The notes: generated by a model from the sequence alone, not told the origin. A stretch of 64,000 nt of DNA from Siphonodentalium dalli (GCA_032622095.1 CP136067.1:95034707-95098706), one strand, 5' to 3'; numbered from the stretch's first letter, positions 10,042 to 23,781 are shown. Made by a program: numbers and translations.

Positions 10042-12736
10042 TCATTGTTAATGGCTTGCTTAATAGAGGGGTTATATATCATTGTTAATGGCTTGCTTAA
10101 TAGAGGGGTTATATATCATTGTTATTGGCTTGTTTATAGATGGGTTACACATCATTGTTAATGGCTTGCTTAATAGAGGAGTTACACATCATTGTTAATG
10201 GCTTGTTTATAGAGGGTTTATATATAATTGCTAATGGCTTGTTTAATAGAGGGGTTAAATATCATTGTTAATGGCTTGTTTATAGAGGGGTTAAATATCA
10301 TTGTTAAATGGCTTGTTTAATAGAGGGGTTATATATCATTGTTAATGGCTTGTTTATAGATGGGTTACACATCATTGTTAATGGCTTGTTTATAGATGGG
10401 TTATATATCATTGTTAATGGCTTGTTTAATAGAGGGGTTATATATCATTGTTATTGGCTTGTTTATAGAGGGGTTATATATAACATTGCTAATGGCTTGT
10501 TTATAGATGGGTTAAATATCATTGTTAATGGCTTGTTTATAGAGGGTTTATATATAATTGCTAATGGCTTGTTTATAGAGGGGTTACATATCATTGTTAA
10601 TGGCTTGTTTAATAGAGGGTTTATATATCATTGTTAATGGCTTGTTTAATAGAGGGGTTATATATCATTGTTAATGGCTTGTTTATAGAGGGGTTAAATA
10701 TCATAGTTAATGGCTTGTTTATAGAGGGTTTATATATAATTGCTAATGGCTTGTTTATAGAGGGGTTACATATCATTGTTAATGGCTTGTTTAATAGAGG
10801 AGTTACACATCATTGTTAATGGCTTGCTTAATAGAGGGGTTATATATCATTGTTATTGGCTTGTTTATAGAGGGGTTATATATCATTGCTAATGGCTTGT
10901 TTATAGATGGGTTAAATATCATTGTTAATGGCTTGTTTATAGAGGGTTTATATATAATTGCTAATGGCTTGTTTATAGAGGGGTTACATATCATTGTTAA
11001 TGGCTTGTTTAATAGAGGGGTTATATATCATTGTTAATGGCTTGTTTAATAGAGGGGTTATATATCATTGTTAATGGCTTGTTTATAGAGGGGTTAAATA
11101 TCATAGTTAATGGCTTGTTTATAGAGGGTTTATATATAATTGCTAATGGCTTGTTTATAGAGGGGTTAAATATCATTGTTAATGGCTTGTTTATAGATGG
11201 GTTACATATCATTGTTAATGGCTTGTTTAATAGAGGGGTTATATATCATTGTTAATGGCTTGTTTATAGATGGGTTAAATATCATTGTTAATGGCTTGTT
11301 TATAGAGGGTTTATATATAATTGCTAATGGCTTGTTTATAGAGGGGTTACATATCATTGTTAATGACTTGTTTATATAGGGGTTTTATATCATTGTTAAT
11401 GGCTTGCTTAATAGAGGGGTTATATATCATTGTTAATGGCTTGCTTAATAGAGGGGTTATATATCATTGTTATTGGCTTGTTTATAGATGGGTTACACAT
11501 CATTGTTAATGGCTTGCTTAATAGAGGAGTTAAACATCATTGTTAATGGCTTGTTTATAGAGGGTTTATATATAATTGCTAATGGCTTGTTTAATAGAGG
11601 GGTTAAATATCATTGTTAATGGCTTGTTTATAGAGGGGTTAAATATCATTGTTAAATGGCTTGTTTAATAGAGGGGTTATATATCATTGTTAATGGCTTG
11701 TTTATAGATGGGTTACACATCATTGTTAATGGCTTGTTTATAGATGGGTTATATATCATTGTTAATGGCTTGTTTAATAGAGGGGTTATATATCATTGTT
11801 ATTGGCTTGTTTATAGAGGGGTTATATATAACATTGCTAATGGCTTGTTTATAGATGGGTTAAATATCATTGTTAATGGCTTGTTTATAGAGGGTTTATA
11901 TATAATTGCTAATGGCTTGTTTATAGAGGGGTTACATATCATTGTTAATGGCTTGTTTAATAGAGGGTTTATATATCATTGTTAATGGCTTGTTTAATAG
12001 AGGGGTTATATATCATTGTTAATGGCTTGTTTATAGAGGGGTTAAATATCATAGTTAATGGCTTGTTTATAGAGGGTTTATATATAATTGCTAATGGCTT
12101 GTTTATAGAGGGGTTACATATCATTGTTAATGGCTTGTTTAATAGAGGAGTTACACATCATTGTTAATGGCTTGCTTAATAGAGGGGTTATATATCATTG
12201 TTATTGGCTTGTTTATAGAGGGGTTATATATCATTGCTAATGGCTTGTTTATAGATGGGTTAAATATCATTGTTAATGGCTTGTTTATAGAGGGTTTATA
12301 TATAATTGCTAATGGCTTGTTTATAGAGGGGTTACATATCATTGTTAATGGCTTGTTTAATAGAGGGGTTATATATCATTGTTAATGGCTTGTTTAATAG
12401 AGGGGTTATATATCATTGTTAATGGCTTGTTTATAGAGGGGTTAAATATCATAGTTAATGGCTTGTTTATAGAGGGTTTATATATAATTGCTAATGGCTT
12501 GTTTATAGAGGGGTTAAATATCATTGTTAATGGCTTGTTTATAGATGGGTTACATATCATTGTTAATGGCTTGTTTAATAGAGGGGTTATATATCATTGT
12601 TAATGGCTTGTTTATAGATGGGTTAAATATCATTGTTAATGGCTTGTTTATAGAGGGTTTATATATAATTGCTAATGGCTTGTTTATAGAGGGGTTACAT
12701 ATCATTGTTAATGACTTGTTTATATAGGGGTTTTAT
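10042..12736 (+). repeat. Tandem 1,348-bp higher-order duplication in the satellite
   Basis: The block 10,042-11,389 is repeated at 11,390-12,736 with the same order of unit variants. Several variant-specific reading frames recur exactly 1,348 bp apart (for example those starting at 10,308 and 11,656, and at 10,631 and 11,979). One visible difference is GTTACACATC near 10,185 against GTTAAACATC near 11,533. The near-identity implies a recent duplication by unequal exchange or slippage. Confidence 0.93.
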
Positions 12737-15702
12737 ATCATTGTTAATGGCTTGTTTATAGAAGGGTTATATATCATTGTTAATGGCTTGTTTATAGAGG
12801 GGTTAAATATCATAGTTAATGGCTTGTTTAATAGAGGGGTTATATATCATTGTTAATGGCTTGTTTAATAGAGGGGTTACATATCATTGTTAATGGCTTG
12901 TTTAATAGAGGGGTTATATATCATTGTTGTTGGCTTGTTTATAGAGGGGTTATATATCATTGTTATTGGCTTGTTTAATAGAGGGGTTATATATCATTGT
13001 TAATGGCTTGTTTAATAGAGGGGTTACACATCATTGTTAATGGCTTGCTTAATAGAGGGGTTATATACCATTGTTATTGGTTTGTTTATAGAGGGGTTAT
13101 ATATCATTGCTAATGGCTTGTTTATAATGGGTTAAATATCATTGTTAATGGCTTGTTTATAGAGGGTTTATATATAATTGCTAATGGCTTGTTTAATAGA
13201 GGGGTTATATATCATTGTTAATGGCTTGTTAATAGAGGGATTATATATCATTGTTAATGGCTTGTTTATAGAGGGGTTATATATCATTGCAAATGGCTTG
13301 TTTAATAGAGGGGTTATCTATCATTGTTAATGGCTTGTTTGTAGAGGGGTTACATATCATTGCTAATGGCTTGTTTATAGATGGGTTACATATCATTGTT
13401 AATGGCTTGTTTAATAGAGGGGTTACATATCATTGTTAATAGCTTGTTTAATAGAGGGGTTATATATCATTGCTAATGGCTTGTTTAATAGAGGGGTTAT
13501 ATATCATTGCTAATGGCTTGTTTAATAGAGGGGTTATATATCATTGTTAATGGCTTGTTTATAGAGGGGTTACATATCATTGTTAATGGGTTGTTTAATA
13601 GAGGGGTTATATATCATTGTTAATGGCTTGTTTAATAGAGTGGTTATATATCATTGTTAATGGCTTGTTTGTAGAGGGGTTATATATCATTGTTAATGGC
13701 TTGTTTATAGATGGGTTACATATCATTGTTAATGGCTTGTTTATAGATGGGTTACATATCATTGTTAATGGCTTGTTTAATAGAGGGGTTACATATCATT
13801 GTTAATGGCTAGTTTAATAGAGGGGTTATATATCATTGCTAATGGCTTGTTTAATAGAGGGGTTATATATCATTGCTAATGGCTTGTTTATAGAGGGGTT
13901 ACATATCATTGTTAATGGCTTGTTTAATAGAGGGGTTATATATCATTGTTAATGGCTTGTTTGTAGAGGGGTTATATATCATTTTTAATGGCTTGTTTAA
14001 TAGAGGGGTTATATATCATTTGTTAATGGCTTGTTTAATAGAGGGGTTATATATCATTGTTAATGGCTTGTTTATAGAGGGGTTATATGTCATTGTTAAT
14101 GGCTTGTTTAATAGAGGGGTTAAATATCATTGTTAATGCCTTGTTTAATAGAGGGGTTAAATATCATTGTTAATGCCTTGTTTAATAGAGGGGTTATATA
14201 TCATTGTTAATGGCTTGTTTAATAGAGGGGTTAAATATCATTGTTAATGCCTTGTTTAATAGAGGGGTTATATATCATTGTTAATGGCTTGTTTATAGAT
14301 GGGTTACATATCATTGTTAATGGCTTGTTTAATAGAGGGGTTATATATCATTGCTAATGGCTTGTTTAATAGAGGGGTTATATATCATTGTTAATGCCTT
14401 GTTTATAGAGGGGTTAAATATCATTGTTAAATGGCTTGTTTAATAGAGGGGTTATATATCATTCTTAATGGCTTGTTTATAGAGGGGTTAAATATCATTG
14501 TTAAATGGCTTGTTTAATAGAGGGGTTATATATCATTCTTAATGGCTTGATTATATAGGGGTTAAATATCATTGTTAATGACTTGTTTAATAGAGGGGTT
14601 ATAGATCATTGTTAATGGCTTGTTTATAGATGGGTTACATATCATTGTTAATGGCTTGTTTATAGAGGGGTTATATATCATTGTTAATGGCTTGTTTATA
14701 GAGGGGTTATATATCATTCTTAATGGCTTGATTATATAGGGGTTAAATATCATTGTTAATGGCTTGTTTATAGAGGGGTTTTATATCATTGTTAATGGCT
14801 TGTTTATAGATGGGTTACATATAATTGTTAATGGCTTGTTTATAGAGGGGTTATATATCATTGTTAATGGCTTGTTTATAGATGGGTTAAATATCATTGT
14901 TAATGGCTTGTTTATAGAGGGGTTACATATCATTGTTAATGGCTTGTTTATAGATGGGTTACATATCATTGTTAATGGCTTGTTTATAGAGGGGTTATAT
15001 ATCATTGTTAATGACTTGTTTATAGAGGGGTTACATATCATTGTTAATGGCTTGTTTAATAGAGGGGTTATATATCATTGTTAATGGCTTGTTTAATAGA
15101 GGGGTTACACATCATTGTTAATGGCTTGTTTATAGAGGGGTTATATATCATTGTTAATGGCTTGTTTATAGAGGGGTTATATATCATTGTTAATGGCTTG
15201 TTTGTAGAGGGGTTATATATCATTGTTAATGACTTGTTTATAGATGGGTTACATATCATTGTTAATGGCTTGTTTATAGATGGGTTACATATCATTGTTA
15301 ATGGCTTGTTTATAGAGGGGTTATATATCATTGTTAATGGCTTGTTTAATAGAGGGGTTAAATATAATTGTTAATGGCTTGTTTATAGAGGGGTTACATA
15401 TCATTGTTAATGGCTTGTTTATAGATGGGTTACATATCATTGTTAATGGCTTGATTATATAGGGGTTAAATATCATTGTTAATGACTTGTTTATAGAGGG
15501 GTTACATATCATTGTTAATGGCTTGTTTAATAGAGGGGTTATATATCATTGTTAATGGCTTGTTTAATAGAGGGGTTATATATCATTGTTAATGGCTTGT
15601 TTATAGATGGGTTACATATCATTGTTAATGGCTTGATTATATAGGGGTTAAATATCATTGTTAATGGCTTGTTTATAGAGGGGTTACATATCATTGTTAA
15701 TG

Positions 15703-18700
15703 GCTTGGTTATAGATGGGTTACATATCATTGTTAATGGCTTGATTATATAGGGGTTAAATATCATTGTTAATGGCTTGATTATATAGGGGTTACATATC
15801 ATTGTTAATGGCTTGTTTAATAGAGGGGTTATATATCATTGTTAATGGCTTGTTTAATAGAGGGGTTATATATCATTGTTAATGGCTTGTTTAATAGAGG
15901 GGTTATATATCATTGTTAATGGCTTGTTTATAGATGGGTTACATATCATTGTTAATGGCTTGTTTATAGATGGGTTATATATCATTGTTAATGGCTTGTT
16001 TAATAGAGGGGTTATATATCATTGTTAATGGCTTGTTTAATAGAGGGGTTACATATCATTGTTAATGGCTTGTTTATAGAGGGGTTACATATCATTGTTA
16101 ATGGCTTGTTTAATAGAGGGGTTATATATCATTGTTAATGGCTTGTTTAATAGAGGGGTTATATATCATTGTTAATGGCTTGTTTATAGAAGGGTTATAT
16201 ATCATTGTTAATGGCTTGTTTATAGAGGGGTTAAATATCATTGCTAATGGCTTGTTTATACAGGGGTTACATATCATTGTTAATGGCTTGTTTATATAGG
16301 GGTTAAATATCATTGTTAATGGCTTGTTTAATAGAGGGGTTACATATCATTGTTAATGGCTTGTTTAATAGAGGGGTTAAATATCATTGTTAATGGCTTG
16401 TTTATATAGGGGTTAAATATCATTGTTAATGGCTTGTTTATATAGGGGTTACATATCATTGTTAATGGCTTGTTTATATAGGGGTTAAATATCATTGTTA
16501 ATGGCTTGTTTATATAGGGGTTATATATCATTGCTAATGGCTTGTTTAATAGAGGGGTTACATATCATTGTTAATGGCTTGTTTAATAGAGGGGTTACAT
16601 ATCATTGTTAATGGCTTGTTTGTAGAGGGGTTATATATCATTGCTAATGGCTTGTTTATAGAGGGGTTACATATCATTGTTAATGGCTTGTTTATTAGAG
16701 GGGTTACATATCATTGTTAATGGCTTGTTTAATAGAGGGGTTATATATCATTGTTAATGGCTTGTTTATAGAAGGGTTATATATCATTGTTAATGGCTTG
16801 TTTAATAGAGGGGTTATATATCATTGTTAATGGCTTGTTTATAGATGGGTTATATATCATTGTTAATGGCTTGTTTAATTGAGGGGTTATATATCATTGT
16901 TAATGGCTTGTTTAATTGAGGGGTTATATATCATTGTTAATGGCTTGTTTATATAGGGGTTATATATCATTGCTAATGGCTTGTTTTTAGAGGGGTTATA
17001 TATCATTGTTAATGGCTTGTTTTTAGAGGGGTTATATATCATTGTTAATGGCTTGTTTAATTGAGGGGTTATATATCATTGTTAATGGCTTGTTTATAGA
17101 TGGGTTATATATCATTGTTAATGGCTTGTTTAATTGAGGGGTTTTATATCATTGTTAATGGCTTGTTTAATAGAGGGGTTATATATCATTGTTAATGGCT
17201 TGTTTAATAGAGGGGTTATATATCATTGTTAATGGCTTGTTTATATAGGGGTTACATATCATTGTTAATGGCTTGTTTAATAGAGGGGTTACATATCATT
17301 GTTATTGGCTTGTTTATAGAGGGGTTACATATCATTGTTAATGGCTTGTTTTTAGAGGGGTTATATATCATTGTTAATGGCTTGTTTAATTGAGGGGTTA
17401 CATATCATTGTTAATGGCTTGTTTATAGAAGGGTTATATATCATTGTTAATGGCTTGTTTAATTGAGGGGTTATATATCATTGTTAATGGCTTGTTTAAT
17501 AGAGGGGTTATATATCATTGTTAATGGCTTGTTTAATTGAGGGGTTATATATCATTGTTAATGGCTTGTTTAATAGAGGATTTACATATCATTGTTATTG
17601 GCTTGTTTATAGAGGGGTTATATATCATTGCTAATGGCTTGTTTATAGAGGGGTTACATATCATTGTTAATGGCTTGTTTATAGAAGGGTTATATATCAT
17701 TGTTAATGGCTTGTTTAATAGAGGGGTTATATATCATTGTTAATGGCTTGTTTAATAGAGGGGTTACATATCATTGTTAATGGCTTGGTTATAGATGGGT
17801 TACATATCATTGTTAATGGCTTGATTATATAGGGGTTAAATATCATTGTTAATGGCTTGATTATATAGGGGTTACATATCATTGTTAATGGCTTGTTTAA
17901 TAGAGGGGTTATATATCATTGTTAATGGCTTGTTTAATAGAGGGGTTATATATCATTGTTAATGGCTTGTTTAATAGAGGGGTTATATATCATTGTTAAT
18001 GGCTTGTTTATAGATGGGTTACATATCATTGTTAATGGCTTGTTTATAGATGGGTTATATATCATTGTTAATGGCTTGTTTAATAGAGGGGTTATATATC
18101 ATTGTTAATGGCTTGTTTAATAGAGGGGTTACATATCATTGTTAATGGCTTGTTTATAGAGGGGTTACATATCATTGTTAATGGCTTGTTTAATAGAGGG
18201 GTTATATATCATTGTTAATGGCTTGTTTAATAGAGGGGTTATATATCATTGTTAATGGCTTGTTTATAGAAGGGTTATATATCATTGTTAATGGCTTGTT
18301 TATAGAGGGGTTAAATATCATTGCTAATGGCTTGTTTATACAGGGGTTACATATCATTGTTAATGGCTTGTTTATATAGGGGTTAAATATCATTGTTAAT
18401 GGCTTGTTTAATAGAGGGGTTACATATCATTGTTAATGGCTTGTTTAATAGAGGGGTTAAATATCATTGTTAATGGCTTGTTTATATAGGGGTTAAATAT
18501 CATTGTTAATGGCTTGTTTATATATGGGTTACATATCATTGTTAATGGCTTGTTTATATAGGGGTTAAATATCATTGTTAATGGCTTGTTTAATAGAGGG
18601 GTTACATATCATTGTTAATGGCTTGTTTAATAGAGGGGTTACATATCATTGTTAATGGCTTGTTTGTAGAGGGGTTATATATCATTGCTAATGGCTTGTT

Positions 18701-19790
18701 TATAGAGGGGTTACATATCATTGTTAATGGCTTGTTTATTAGAGGGGTTACATATCATTGTTAATGGCTTGTTTAATAGAGGGGTTATATATCATTGTTA
18801 ATGGCTTGTTTATAGAAGGGTTATATATCATTGTTAATGGCTTGTTTAATAGAGGGGTTATATATCATTGTTAATGGCTTGTTTATAGATGGGTTATATA
18901 TCATTGTTAATGGCTTGTTTAATTGAGGGGTTATATATCATTGTTAATGGCTTGTTTAATTGAGGGGTTATATATCATTGTTAATGGCTTGTTTATATAG
19001 GGGTTATATATCATTGCTAATGGCTTGTTTATAGAGGGGTTATATATCATTGTTAATGGCTTGTTTTTAGAGGGGTTATATATCATTGTTAATGGCTTGT
19101 TTAATTGAGGGGTTATATATCATTGTTAATGGCTTGTTTATAGATGGGTTATATATCATTGTTAATGGCTTGTTTAATTGAGGGGTTTTATATCATTGTT
19201 AATGGCTTGTTTAATAGAGGGGTTATATATCATTGTTAATGGCTTGTTTAATAGAGGGGTTATATATCATTGTTAATGGCTTGTTTATATAGGGGTTACA
19301 TATCATTGTTAATGGCTTGTTTAATAGAGGGGTTACATATCATTGTTATTGGCTTGTTTATAGAGGGGTTACATATCATTGTTAATGGCTTGTTTTTAGA
19401 GGGGTTATATATCATTGTTAATGGCTTGTTTAATTGAGGGGTTACATATCATTGTTAATGGCTTGTTTATAGAAGGGTTATATATCATTGTTAATGGCTT
19501 GTTTAATTGAGGGGTTATATATCATTGTTAATGGCTTGTTTAATAGAGGGGTTATATATCATTGTTAATGGCTTGTTTAATTGAGGGGTTATATATCATT
19601 GTTAATGGCTTGTTTAATAGAGGAGTTACATATCATTGTTATTGGCTTGTTTATAGAGGGGTTATATATCATTGCTAATGGCTTGTTTATAGAGGGGTTA
19701 CATATCATTGTTAATGGCTTGTTTATAGAAGGGTTATATATCATTGTTAATGGCTTGTTTAATAGAGGGGTTATATATCATTGTTAATGG
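15703..19790 (+). repeat. Tandem higher-order duplication of about 2,080 bp
   Basis: The order of unit variants starting with GGCTTGGTTATAGATGGG at 15,703 recurs at 17,783, an offset of 2,080 bp. It can be followed to about 17,743 and 19,790. Further along, the offset falls to 2,044 bp, exactly one 36-bp unit, so one unit was lost or gained between the copies near 16,500/18,580. A few base differences are visible, for example GAGGATTTAC at 17,576 against GAGGAGTTAC at 19,622. Confidence 0.9.
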
Positions 19791-21039
19791 CTTGTTTAAT
19801 AGAGGGGTTACATATCATTGTTAATGGCTTGTTTAATAGAGGGGTTACATATCATTGTTAATGGCTTGTTTATAGAGGGGTTACATATCATTGTTAATGG
19901 CTTGTTTAATAGAGGGGTTACATATCATTGTTAATGGCTTGTTTAATAGAGGGGTTACATATCATTGTTAATGGCTTGTTTAATAGAGGGGTTACATATC
20001 ATTGTTAATGGCTTGTTTAATAGAGGGGTTATATATCATTGTTAATGGCTTGTTTATAGAGGGGTTACATATCATTGTTAATGGCTTGTTTAATAGAGGG
20101 GTTACATATCATTGTTAATAGCTTGTTTAATAGAGGGGTTATATATCATTGTTAATGGCTTGTTTATAGAGGGGTTACATATCAATGTTAATGGCTTGTT
20201 TAATAGAGGGGTTATATATCATTGTTAATGGCTTGTTTAATAGAGGGGTTATATATCATTGTTAATGGCTTGTTTATAGAGGGGTTAAATATCATTGTTA
20301 ATGGCTTGTTTAATAGAGGGGTTATATATCATTGTTAATGGCTTGTTTATAGAGGGGTTAAATATCATTGTTAAATGGCTTGTTTAATAGAGGGGTTATA
20401 TATCATTGTTAATGGCTTGATTATATAGGGGTTAAATATCATTGTTAATGACTTGTTCAATAGAGGGGTTAAATATCATTGTTAATGGCTTGTTTAATAG
20501 AGGGGTTACATATCATTGTTAATCGCTTGTTTAATAGAGGGGTTATATATCATTGTTAATGGCTTGTTTATATAGGGGTTAAATATCATTGTTAATGGCT
20601 TGTTTATAGAGGGGTTAAATATCATTGTTAAATGGCTTGTTTAATAGAGGGGTTGTATATCATTCTTAATGGCTTGATTATATAGGGGTTAAATATCATT
20701 GTTAATGACTTGTTTAATAGAGGGGTTAAATATCATTGTTAATGACTTGTTTAATAGAAGGGTTATAGATCATTGTTAATGGCTTGTTTATAGAGGGGTT
20801 ATATATCATTGTTAATGGCTTGCTTACGAATACGAATCAAAGACCCCTATCGGAAACACTTCTATCAATTAATATTGATTTTATTTCGAATATTCTTGTA
20901 TAATATACATACAATTAAGATATTTTCCGACTCACGTTCATTCTGAGCGTAGCATGCGGCATTACTATATATACAAATTCTAAAAATATTAACAAAAAAA
21001 TGTCCGACGGGACGTCGAGATGCACGGCTAGTCGACGGA

Positions 21040-21145
21040 CGCCAACCCATGGCAATAGCTCAACCTTCGTCAGGTTGAGCTAAAACAGACGTACACGGTT
21101 GAGCTAAAACAGACGTAAAATAGACGTACACGGTACACGGAATGC
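21040..21145. repeat. Short direct repeat GGTTGAGCTAAAACAGACGT
   Basis: GGTTGAGCTAAAACAGACGT occurs twice in tandem, followed by a shorter AATAGACGTACACGGTACACGG echo. The segment just before (CTCAACCTTCGTCAGGTTGAG) forms a small hairpin. The rest of 20,826-21,750 shows nothing further, and the ORFs there are not recognisable. Confidence 0.6.
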
Positions 21146-21749
21146 GTATGACGCACGTGGGTCATACGGATTTGTAAATATGGTCCAACACTAACACTGC
21201 AATTATAGGATCAATCGTTTAATAAAATTGATGATGTCATATCTGACAGTATATCGGACAGGAGATCGTTAATAAGGAAAACTCGTCGTAAATCTGGGAT
21301 TATAAAGTGCCTGCAGTTGAAAAAAGTTAATTACCTGTGCACATGTACTTTTATGTGACTCGAGTAACGAATCACTATTAACGTATTTTAACCCATTGTT
21401 TACTAAATTCTCATTGATGAGTAGTTATCATTGAAAACGTTCAAAAAACGACCATAGGTCTTTTGTGGAACCTATTATCCAAACATGCGTTTCCTCACGA
21501 CTATGCGTCTTACTGCACTTGTATAATCTTTTCGTCGGGCCAATGTATTCTGTTATAGCTGAATGGGAGCAACCATTAAGAATAGAAATGTTTACACAAA
21601 ATATGCAACTTTGGGTTCCACAAATGAGGAACGCTGACTTTGAATGCATTTTTTTCTGTCATTCACAGCTTAGAAGGATGCCGCCAGTGTTCGGCGCTTT
21701 CGTTATGTGCTGCATGTTGATGCTCACAGATGGATCAATGCTCGCAGAA

Positions 21750-22325
21750 ATAGTGAAGAGGTAAGCTAAAATATTGCGCTGGTAAGCTAAAATAGTGCGC
21801 CACAAAAACAAGAAAATAATAATGCTCGAGCAAGCTAAAATAATGCACACGTAATCCGAAATCGTGTGGAGGTATAAGTTGAATTATTACGCCACCAAAC
21901 AATATAATGCACAACAAAGCTAAAATTTTGCTTATGTAAGACGAAATAGTGAACATGGGAGCTAGAATAGTGCGCCACCATAATCATATACTGCTCAGGT
22001 AAATAAAATAGTGCTTATGTAAGCCGAAACCACCATAATGATACAATACACAGGTAAGCTATACTAGTGCACATGTAATGTAAGCCGAAATAATATGCAG
22101 GTAAGATAAAAGATTGCGCCACCAAACATTACTATACACAGTAAGCCAAAATAGTGCACAGGTAAGTTAAAATAGTTCGCCACCAAAACAAATATAATGC
22201 ATAGGTAAGATAAAATAGTACACATGTTAGCCAAAATAGTGTGCAGATAAGCTACAATACTGCGCCGGAGAAACAAAATAATACACAGATAAGCTAAATT
22301 ATTGCGCAGTAAGCCGATATTAGAG
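21750..22325. repeat. Degenerate minisatellite, GTAAGCTAAAATAGTGCGCC
   Basis: About 14-16 imperfect units carry the core AAGCYRAAATARTGCRC. They often alternate with a CCACCAAAACAAATATAATG spacer and a variant core AAGCCGAAATAGTG. Unit length varies from about 22 to 50 bp. The minus-strand ORFs with repeating HYF-SLP-like peptides are products of the repeat and are not counted as genes. Confidence 0.85.
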
Positions 22326-23272
22326 ACCTTTCGCAAAATTCACGTTTACGATTACGGATTCATATAGGGTACTACGTCACCAACCTTTGTGTACTTTCTA
22401 ATCGTTCTCGTATTTTACTATCCGTAATAACGGTTACGATTTCATGGTTTATAATAAGCTCAAATAACACCTGAAATTTATTTTCTGCAATGTATCACTT
22501 TACTCCGTTCGAGACTGTATATGTATATCATGTAAACCATCCAGTTGTATTGAGCTACGACCTCGATATGCTGTTTAGATTGTCAATCACTGTACTCGTT
22601 GTCGTGAATCACGAGCTTCCCGCGAAATAAGATCGCTATTCACAACGGATAGCCATCGCTGGCTGCGACATAAAACTTTACAGTAAGAGGAGTGCACTAT
22701 GAAACCAGTCGCCAAAAATACAGTTTATAGGGTGCGATGCATGAGGAGTTTTGAGTGATTATTATGTGCAGGATAGTACACAATATATAGTGAAATTCAA
22801 CAATTATTTAATTCAACAACCCATGGTGGTGTCCTAACGTGTGCAGTTATAGAATGCCTCAGGAGAGCCTAAAGAATGGCATAACCATATTAATGAAAAT
22901 TGAAAAATTTTGTGTTCTCTTCCCCTTTCCCGAATTGAATAGTTCATTCAATTTAATAATATTCGGTTTTCGGTAGAAGTTGGGTTTTATATATCTCTCT
23001 CGTATAGTCTGTAATGCAGGGCATTTAAAATTACATGGAATTCATAACCGATTTTAAAATTACATGGAATTCATAACCGAGTTCTAAGTTACATAAAGTA
23101 CTCTGTCTGAGTAATCTGAACCTACCCTGGATCCCGATTCAACTGGTAAATGGTAATTTCTGCTCCTGAACCGAACTAAAAGAATATTTGGCACACCCAC
23201 CGACATCACCAGAGCTCAGCAGTCTCTGTCAGGTTTGTTCTTTGCATTTAAAAAACACGCACAAATGCGGCA
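22326..23272. other. Mostly featureless; 45-bp dispersed repeat at left edge
   Basis: The first 45 bp (GAGACCTTTCGC, then CACGTTTACGATTAC) match the reverse complement of about 29,265-29,310. At 23,018-23,085 a short tandem duplication of AAAATTACATGGAATTCATA is present. Nothing else was recognised. Confidence 0.5.
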
Positions 23273-23280
23273 CTTAAAGG
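23273..23280 (+). repeat. 8-bp direct repeat CTTAAAGG (left flank of foldback)
   Basis: CTTAAAGG lies immediately outside the left end of the foldback element and recurs at 24,503-24,510 immediately outside its right end. It is the likely target site duplication. Confidence 0.6.
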
Positions 23281-23589
23281 GGTGTCAGACCGGTTTTCCG
23301 AAGGCCCACAACTCCGAAGACCCGATTCTCCGACAGCCCACAACTCCGAAGACCCGATTCTCCGACGGCCCATAACTCCCACGACCCGATTCTCCGACGG
23401 CCCATAACTCCGAAGATCCGATTCTCCGAAAGCCCATAACTCCGAAGGGCCGATTCTCCGAAGACCTATAACTCCGAAGGGACGATTCTCCGACGGCCCA
23501 TAACTCCGAAGGTCCGATTCTCCGAAGGTCCGATTCTCCGAAGATTTTGTTTTATCGGGGTATTATCGTTTACTAAATAGTGTACAGTC

Positions 23590-23781
23590 CAGTGACGAAG
23601 CCAAGGGGTCCCAAAATTACCACTGCCCCCATTAAACCTCTACTTGCTATTTCAGATAATATGGGCCCCTAACAAAACATGTCCAATGTCATGTAAACGC
23701 CCGGAAATCGTTCATGGGGCATCAAAATATTCAAACTTTTCCTACTGCCCCCACCTAAATGGGAATCCTGGCCCGCCACTG
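23590..23781. mobile_element. hAT-type MITE segment A in left foldback arm
   Basis: The segment is bounded by CAGTGACGAAGCCAAGG and, inverted, CAGTGGCGGGCCAGG. CAGTGGCGGA-type ends are characteristic of hAT MITEs. Its middle (AACATGT, AATGTCATGTAAACG, GGAAATC) matches the reverse complement of segment B. No clear 8-bp duplication is visible. Confidence 0.65.

Larger units (their letters stand above)
9971..20825 (+). repeat. 36/37-bp satellite array, about 300 units
   Basis: One uninterrupted array of about 10.85 kb. The unit reads GGCTTGTTTATAGAGGGGTT followed by ATATATCATTGTTAAT (36 bp), or the same with TTTAATAGA (37 bp). Common variants are GATGGG for GAGGGG, TTACATATC or TTAAATATC for TTATATATC, ATTGCTAAT for ATTGTTAAT and GATTATATAGG. 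Successive 36-bp units keep one reading frame (12 residues, NGLFIEGLYIIV-like), and the opposite strand reads NPSINKPLTMIY-like. This explains the many ORFs of 60-109 codons on both strands. Each 37-bp unit shifts the frame and ends the ORF, so this is not a protein gene. The GGGG run is on the plus strand in almost every unit. Confidence 0.98.

Noticed and set aside
10308-20000. Dozens of ORFs of 60-109 codons on both strands
   Set aside because: All are produced by the 36-bp satellite period. They end wherever a 37-bp unit shifts frame, mirror each other on the two strands, and lack any start or splice context.
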